Part shown: positions 1-6,900 of the stretch, piece after piece
Position numbering within the stretch: position 1 is the stretch's first letter
Layout: each line of letters begins with the position of its first letter
From: a virus
Length of the DNA stretch: 26,400 bases
IMG/VR virus record: IMGVR_UViG_3300027127_000017
Coordinates: 1 to 26,400 of that record
Reading direction: 5' to 3' (one strand)
The notes under the pieces: model-generated
Told to the model about the DNA's origin: nothing
The model's database searches: none
The model's input: only the letters and a program-made list of their open reading frames with translations
Translations under genes and position numbers: made by a program

Positions 1-2
1 TA

Positions 3-341
3 ATTCATTACGAAAGGAAGCTCAAAGACCTTGTGTCTATTGATAAATCCTTGCTTAAGAAATATTTAAAGTGCAGAGAACTACTGACTTTAAAGGAACA
101 ACCCGTAAATTTATTAAGCGAAAGTGATTTGATTAGCGAAGTAAATAGATTGACCAATCTTATAGAAGTACTTGAGGCAGAGAAGAAGCTACTCATTGAT
201 GAGAATCAGGAGTTGCTCGAGCAGATGAATGTGGATGAGGACAAAAGACTTTTAAAAATATTTAAGCTAATCGAAGTCAATACCCACAAGGGGCATGAGC
301 TTATTGTAGAACGCAAAATAAGAAAGATGTTCGATGACTGA
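3..341 (+). CDS. Partial coiled-coil protein of unknown function, cut by the left window edge
   Basis: The reading frame is open to the left edge. In-frame codons before the internal GTG at position 33 read IHYERKLKDL, so the GTG is probably not the true start and the 5' end lies outside the window. About 112 residues are visible. They are highly charged and helical, with a likely coiled coil around the stretch NLIEVLEAEKKLLIDENQEL, and the C-terminus is basic then acidic (KIRKMFDD). No signal peptide, membrane segment or catalytic motif is visible. The stop overlaps the start of the next gene (ATGACTGA, 8 bp), which suggests translational coupling in a small plus-strand operon. I do not recognise the family. 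It could be a small regulatory or DNA-metabolism accessory protein, but nothing in the sequence shows that. Confidence 0.6.
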   Translation: MHYERKLKDLVSIDKSLLKKYLKCRELLTLKEQPVNLLSESDLISEVNRLTNLIEVLEAEKKLLIDENQELLEQMNVDEDKRLLKIFKLIEVNTHKGHELIVERKIRKMFDD

Positions 342-519
342 GCAGGAGAAAGATAGGGGCCACCGCATATCATTTATGACGGAGGGCTTTCACGAAGACG
401 TGACTTCCATCTATGAAAACTTGGTGGACAGGAGATACGACTCCGCTTTAGAAAAAATTAAATCGCTTATGCGAGACCTTCGAGCAACTATAAAACTTAT
501 TGAAGATGACGACTTTTGA
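334..519 (+). CDS. Small hypothetical protein (61 aa)
   Basis: This short, charged ORF begins at the ATG that overlaps the stop of the preceding gene by 8 bp. It ends inside the start region of the next gene, overlapping it by 14 bp if that gene starts at 506. The chain of overlaps is the main evidence that it is real. The protein is mostly helical, with an acidic N-terminal half and an acidic end (LIEDDDF), and it has no membrane segment or recognisable motif. No Shine-Dalgarno sequence is visible before the ATG, as elsewhere in the window. Function unknown. Confidence 0.55.
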   Translation: MTEQEKDRGHRISFMTEGFHEDVTSIYENLVDRRYDSALEKIKSLMRDLRATIKLIEDDDF

Positions 520-922
520 AACCGAACAAGACCTAATCAGAGAGAAGAAAGCTATTGAAACATTCGTAAAAGTATTTAGTGGGGCATTTAAAAAACTTGG
601 ACCACACGATATTGACTACAAGGTATTCGACAAAGATGGTAAACTAATTGCGTATGCTGAGGTAAAGGGTAGGCTCAAGTCTATGAAGACTGCCTACCCC
701 CTACCTGTTTCTTTGAGCAAGCTGAGTAAACTTATTGACAAGAGGCTGAACCCCGTATTGATATGGGCTTGCGATGATGGTATCATCTATGGCAAGGTGT
801 TCAGTCTTGTCGGTGAAGTCAGATTCAGTGGCCGACCACCAAGAGAGGGAGCGGTTAATGATGCCGAAATGATGGTATACTTTGATAAGCAGAAGGAGTT
901 TAAGTATGTTAGGTTTACTTAG
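506..922 (+). CDS. Putative PD-(D/E)XK-fold nuclease-like phage protein
   Basis: The protein has 138 residues counted from the ATG at 506. A TTG at 500 in the same frame would add two residues and is less likely. Visible motif set: a first helix with E18 (KKAIETF), then D37 in a predicted strand (DIDYKVFD), then E52-V53-K54 in AYAEVKGR. This E...D...ExK spacing is the usual active-site pattern of the PD-(D/E)XK nuclease fold, which includes restriction endonucleases, Holliday-junction resolvases and many small phage nucleases. A hydrophobic strand (NPVLIWAC) and a C-terminal beta region follow. The gene overlaps the preceding small gene and converges on the 2726-residue virion gene, overlapping it by 8 bp (915-922). 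The fold call is inferred from motifs only, and the substrate is unknown. A strong hairpin lies in its middle (667-699). Confidence 0.5.
   Translation: MTTFETEQDLIREKKAIETFVKVFSGAFKKLGPHDIDYKVFDKDGKLIAYAEVKGRLKSMKTAYPLPVSLSKLSKLIDKRLNPVLIWACDDGIIYGKVFSLVGEVRFSGRPPREGAVNDAEMMVYFDKQKEFKYVRFT
667..699. other. Strong imperfect hairpin inside the nuclease-like gene
   Basis: An 8-bp perfect outer stem (667-674 GGGTAGGC with 692-699 GCCTACCC) encloses a 5-bp perfect inner stem (678-682 AGTCT with 687-691 AGACT). The loop is ATGA and there is a 3-nt bulge at 675-677. It lies in coding sequence of the plus-strand gene. Seen from the minus strand it sits about 220 nt beyond the stop of the giant virion gene, where the long structural transcript must end, and only three U residues follow it. 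It could be a 3'-end or stalling structure for converging transcripts, or a coincidence of coding sequence. Confidence 0.45.
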
Positions 923-3900
923 AACCAAATCCTGATTTACCAAATGTTGAAGACCCAAAGCCACCTTTCTTTTTACTTTCTCCAAACTTTCCTCCACCAA
1001 ATTTACCTTTGCCAAATTCACTTTTCTTTTCTTTTTTCTTTGGCTTGTAGTCGTACATCTCATCCTTTAGCTGTCTATTCATTTCAGCTTTATCCTTCTG
1101 CATTTCTTTTTTCAATTGACGCTCATCATATCCTGCAGAGCCGGGTCCATACATCTCCTTCCAAAGTTCAGGATAATACTTCTTCATGTCAGATTCTTTC
1201 ATCATTGGCTCATCTGATTTCCTCTCTGCTCTTTCAATGTCTTTGTACAATTGCTTGTTGACAATCTTGCGAACATCTTTATAGAGAGGAATCATGCCAA
1301 GGTTACCAAGAATCTCAAGAGGAAGTCTCACCTCGTTTTCCCTTCTCGCTCTATCCATTGCTTCCTGTTGCTTCTTAGGTGGTTCAGTTGCTTTCCTAAA
1401 TGCAAACTCGGCAGTCTTTATAGACGGGCCGAATGGTCCCATCATATTCATAATCATATCAGAGAATGCAGCTTGCTTACCTTTCCTTTCAGGAGGCATA
1501 ACAGTATACTGAATAGCATCTTTGTATGGGTCATACTCGCCTTCCCTTAAAAAGTCGAGATACTTTTCATTTGCGTATTCTATTCCTTGGTTAACTAAAG
1601 CTTTAGTTGCGTTACCAAAATCACGACCAAGAGCCATAGATGTAAATGCAGAAGCCATTGCTTGCCCTGCCTTTTGCAATATAGACTTTTCATCATCCTC
1701 GTCCTCGTCATCTACAAACAAACTAACCAATCCGTTTGACAAGATAGAACTAAGGAAAGTATACAAAGTCATTCTCGTAGCAACAGCAGCCATCAATGCG
1801 TACCCCTGCTTCTTTGAAATGGAACCATTACCCATGGCAGCCATGATACCTGTACGAGCGGTCATGTATTCATAAATCAAGAAGTTGGTCATAAAGTTGT
1901 TGAACATATTAAATCCTTTCAACAATGCAGTTTGATTTTCTTTTGACTTTCCTTTTAATACACCCATGAAGGCGTTGTCAGATGCGCCGGTAAGCACACT
2001 CTTTTGGTCTGCAACATCACGAGCTTTGTCAAGTGCTTCCTTGTTAGCAGCCATGTACTTTTCATCATTAGCAGCCACCTTGTCAAAGTCAACATCTTTG
2101 CCTGTAAGTTTTTTAAACTCATTAGCAAATGCGCCAAACCACATTGGCCTCATTACCATTTTATCCGGAGTGGCAATCAAAGCATCGGCCATTAGTTCTA
2201 TTGAGTTCTGATACTTCTTAAGTGACAGGTTATAAATCTGCTGTATCTTATTAGCTACATCGCCCTTAGACTTACTTCCCTTTACACCACTTGCCTGAGA
2301 AAGAATAGATGTATCTACAAGACGACCACTAAGTGTGTCATGTGGGAACAACCTATTTGTTTGTTTGCTCGCCAAGTTATTCATAATAGCTGCAGCACTT
2401 GGAGACATTACTACACCACGATACTTAACACCTGCCTTAAAATCTTGAGGAGCAGCAATCATTGCAAATGCAGCATTTGATGAAAGCTCGGCAGCAAACC
2501 TTGGAAGACTTGCAAGTACAGCACGGTAACCCTGCTTAGACATGAACTCAACAACCTTATCACCGAATGAAGATGAAGTAAAGTTCTCGGTAAGCAAATT
2601 ATCTACAGCCTCTTCAAATGCTCTATCAATAGCATTGAGAACATCAAAAGCTTTTCTATCAGCCTTCTCTTCTTTCAACAATGCAGAAGCTTCATTAATT
2701 GTTTTGCGTGCTGTCCTGATTGGTTCAGTCAGATAGTAATCCATTAGCACAAACTTAGCACCACGACTCGCTGATGCGAATACGTCAAAATTCAAAGGAG
2801 ATACTTTTCCTGTACGAGCGATGAGCGACTTCGCCTTTGTAGATGGTCTTAGAGAATTATTGTAAGAGTCTACAAACGATGGGCCTGACAAAGCTTCGTC
2901 AGCCTTATACTCATGGAGTACATTGAGGTGAACGTAGTTGTTCAGTGGATGAATCTTGTCACCACGAATTACAGCAGCAGTAAATATAGCCTTGTCTCTC
3001 AAACCACTATTAATTTCCTGAATGGTCTTGATAGCCTTCTTCTCTGCTTCATTAAATGATTTATAAAGACTCTCATTATCTATTTCAATAATGTCTTTGC
3101 CTTTCTCATCCTTGCCAACAACTTTACCATAATCATTAAGTATCTTCTGAAGCATATCCGCATCTCGCTCGCCAAATCTTGACTTACCGTTTCTGATATG
3201 TTCAATTGTTTTTTGAAGATACTTGGCTGCAGAGTTTACCTTATTGTTGTCAGGGTTGGATTCATACTCAAGCTGAACCATGAACGTCATCATCTTGAAC
3301 TTGGCCATGGTTATTGCATTGCCATTCATGTTATGTGATTTGGCCACTGCATCTTCTGCAGCATCCAACTTGTTGTTCAGTTCTGTTACAGAACGCTTAA
3401 ACATTGACTGACCTTCTGCTGACTTTTCAAATACAGAGTTATATATATCCTTTGTTTTGTAATCGCCAAACACTTGGTCAATGTAATACAACGGGTTTCT
3501 TCTGATGAGTTCAGATAGTTTATCCTTACCCGTAAGCAATGACTTAAGCTTTGAATATAAGGCAGATATTGCTATTGGCTTTGCCTGCTTTGATGATTTT
3601 GCAAGAGGCTCTCTTTCTATCTTAGAATTAAGTCTTTCCACCATTAGCTGAGCAAAGTGAGGGAAAAAACCATTGTTGATGTTATCTATAACACGAAGTA
3701 GATTTTTCAATTGAGTGTTATCGAGACCCTTAACAGCATCTGTCTTAATCAGTTTTTGTAGCTCACGAGCCTTCTTTCTTTCATCTTCCATAGGAAGACC
3801 ATCGCTATCAATCTCTGATTCTTTAACAGCTTGAACAAGTATTTCTTTTTCTGCTGCAAGTTCTTCCTCGCTTTTCTTTTCACGAGATGGCGCACCCATA

Positions 3901-6900
3901 ATATTCTTCTTATACTTGCGCATAATCTCAGCTTCCTTCTCAGTGATAACTTCTTCCTCAAGCATCTGCTTGATTGTACCTGCAAAGTCTACCTTGCCAT
4001 CCTCATCAACAAGTTTATTTTGATAGGCATCAAACCTCTCTGTAAGTTCTTCGCTGAGTGCTACCTCTTCCTCAACTGCATCCAATATTTTCTCTACCTT
4101 GTCTGTCAGTTTTCCTGACTCCTCAAGTTCAAGAACAGTTTTCCTATCTCCAATCATATTCACTACCTCTACGTAACTATCGAACACGGAGTCGGGAATA
4201 AGCGTTGGGTTAATAGCAAACAACATCTTAAGCAAAGGGCTTAATGTTTGAGCAACACCAACTTTTGTTTGTGCATTCTTCTTAGCGTTTGGAAGTTTTG
4301 AGTTTACCTGTTCAATTTGCTCTGCATAGTTTGCGTTCTTGAACACCTTAGCCATGTAATCAACAAACCTATTTACAGAGCCCTCGTCAAACATGTTAAC
4401 CTTTCCAAACCTACGTAAGATAGCAGCTACTTGTTTTGTGCTGACATATCCTCCGTCAACCATTTGCTTTAGATACTTGGTAAGAGCAGCGCTTGTGCGA
4501 AGCCATAAAGCTTTAGCACTTTTGGTAGCTCTTGCCGCATCCGCAAGCTGTTTCTTGAGCAGGTCATACTCTGACATGGTAATCATCTTCACGTCCTTCG
4601 CCTCACCAAACAACTTCTCAGGCTTTGGTGCAGCCTTCTCACGTTTACCAAACATCTTCCGCACATCACGAACCATTTGTTCACGCTGTGTATCTGATGC
4701 GTCTTCATATACTTTTGAACCTTGAAGATAGTTGATGGCATTCTGCATGGCCACCTCTTCAGTATTTCCACGCTCTATTGACTTTTCAATTACACCCTCA
4801 AGCTCACCAATCATCCTATTAAATCCGGGAAGCTCCATTTCTGAAACGCCTTGAGGCTTTCCTTCTCTATCACGGATTGCAGCGATGGCATTGATAGAGT
4901 CAACCACATCTTTCTCAGTTACGTTATTCTCTGCGGCAGCTCTTCGAATTGCTTCTTGCAAGGTAATACCTGTAGCAACGAGTGCTTTTACAGTTTTGAT
5001 GATGGCTTTCATAACCGGTATAGCTATGTTGATACCGGCTGTCTCTTTACCAAATTTAGTAAGGTCATCATCAAGCTTGTCCAAGAAAGCCTTCACTCTT
5101 TCAAGAGTAGTAGCATCCTTAGTATCTGCTGTCATAAGTCCTTCTCCCTCAGGGAATGTATCTCCTACATTTTCTTCATCATACTGAGAGAACTCTTCAG
5201 GAAGCAATCCCATTTTTTGGTCAGCAAAGGAACCTTCTTCGTATATCTTTTTAGAGATAGCTTCTGCTTCCTCCAATTTACCTTCTTCCCTTAATCTTCT
5301 TGCCTCTTCTCTTAAGGCAGTTATCTTATCATTTACACCTGAAAAGTTTACATAAGAATTTTGACCACGTGTTTCAGTAGTCATTGCTCTTGCGGCAAGT
5401 GGGCTAAACATTCTAACGTGTACGTTCCATGCGTTCTCTTCACCTTTAGCACCAAAGGAATTACCAAGTTCAGCGTGCCCAAAGAAATCATGGATAGCAC
5501 GGAACACATCATTGGCCAATAGAGGAACACCATTAATATCAACAAACTCTGTCCTGCCTAACAATGGATTTTCTGCCCTCTGTTGTTCAGTAATTGGGTT
5601 ATCACCATATCCTGACTCAGTAGAAAATATTTTGATGCGCTTATTGTTACGCAAGTCATCAATCATTTCTTGAGAGTTTGCGTATGGCTCTTCGTTATTT
5701 ATTTCTATCTGATAGCCTGCATCTATGAATGCCTTATACTGCTCGATAGTTTCTTTTACCAATGCGTCATAAGCTGCACGTACCTCAGGATTGTTGGGGT
5801 CATCCTTCATGGCAATGAAGGCATCGCTTATTCTTTTTCCTCTTGCTTCATCAAGCTTTCTTGTTCCGAAGAACCTTGGCCTTTTCCTGCCGAAAGCTCT
5901 TTGATAATACTCATCCGCAATCTTTGAAACTGCCGAGAGGGGCTTAGAGAAGAGTCTGTTTCCTGCGACAGGTCCAATAGGTTTTGTTGTTGGTTGCTCT
6001 GTTCCATATATTATTTTTTCTACTTGACTAACTAATTTAGGGTTTGTCCCTCTTGCCTTCGACTTGGTGTAAGCTTCGTATACCGCATCTTGTACTGACA
6101 CCCCTTCCATTGTAGGCATTAGATTCAGTGGTATTTCATCATACGCAGGAGCTAATTGCTCATCTGTGAACACTCTAACAGATTCCCTTGTTATCTCAGG
6201 CTGTGTCTTCAAAGACACTTCAGGAACCTTTAATACTTGTTCTACTGCTTTAACCAATTCAGGATTGGTACCTTCTTGCTTAGACTTATGATATACTTCA
6301 GATATGATTTCATTAATTCCTTTCTCTCCTGTATTTAAAATATCAAATTCCTCTCTTGGAATTAATGTAGTAGGTATTGGAGACCCACCTTTATCTTCAT
6401 ATTCTCTTAAAGCTTTGGTCGTACTCTCTACATCTTTTAACGCTTCTTGCGTGACTTCAGGAGTGATGGTTTCTTGGATACCTTCTGCGGTAACGACTTC
6501 AGGTTTTGGTTGGGGTTTTCCTCCCTCCATTTCTTCGCTAATTCCGGATGTTGGCTGTAGAGGAACTTGACCTGCTGCTTGCTTTTGAATGGCATAATCT
6601 TTTATTTCTTTACCTGTTAATGTATATGTGTACCCGTCATTGACAACCGAAGTGGTTTTCTTACCAATGGGTAGTCCGAGTATTGTCTCTCTAACTTCTA
6701 CTTGCATACCTTCTTTCTTCACTGCTCTATCCCTAAACTGCTCAGGTACTTCCTCTAAAGTCTTTACAGTAATGACAACATTCTCGTCATCCTTAAAGTC
6801 AGACATAATCTTAGTCAGTTCTTCAGGTCCTGCTGCTTTCTTTTCAATGGCCTCTTGAGAAATCTTAGTAAGTTCTTCGTTAATTGCCTTTACTCTTTCT

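Noticed and set aside
33-35. GTG as the start of the first plus-strand gene
   Set aside because: The same frame is open to the left edge with similar charged composition, so the gene is probably truncated rather than starting here.
701-1063. A 120-codon minus-strand frame across the convergent gene ends
   Set aside because: It is an out-of-frame shadow of the giant gene's FG-rich tail and antisense to the nuclease-like gene.
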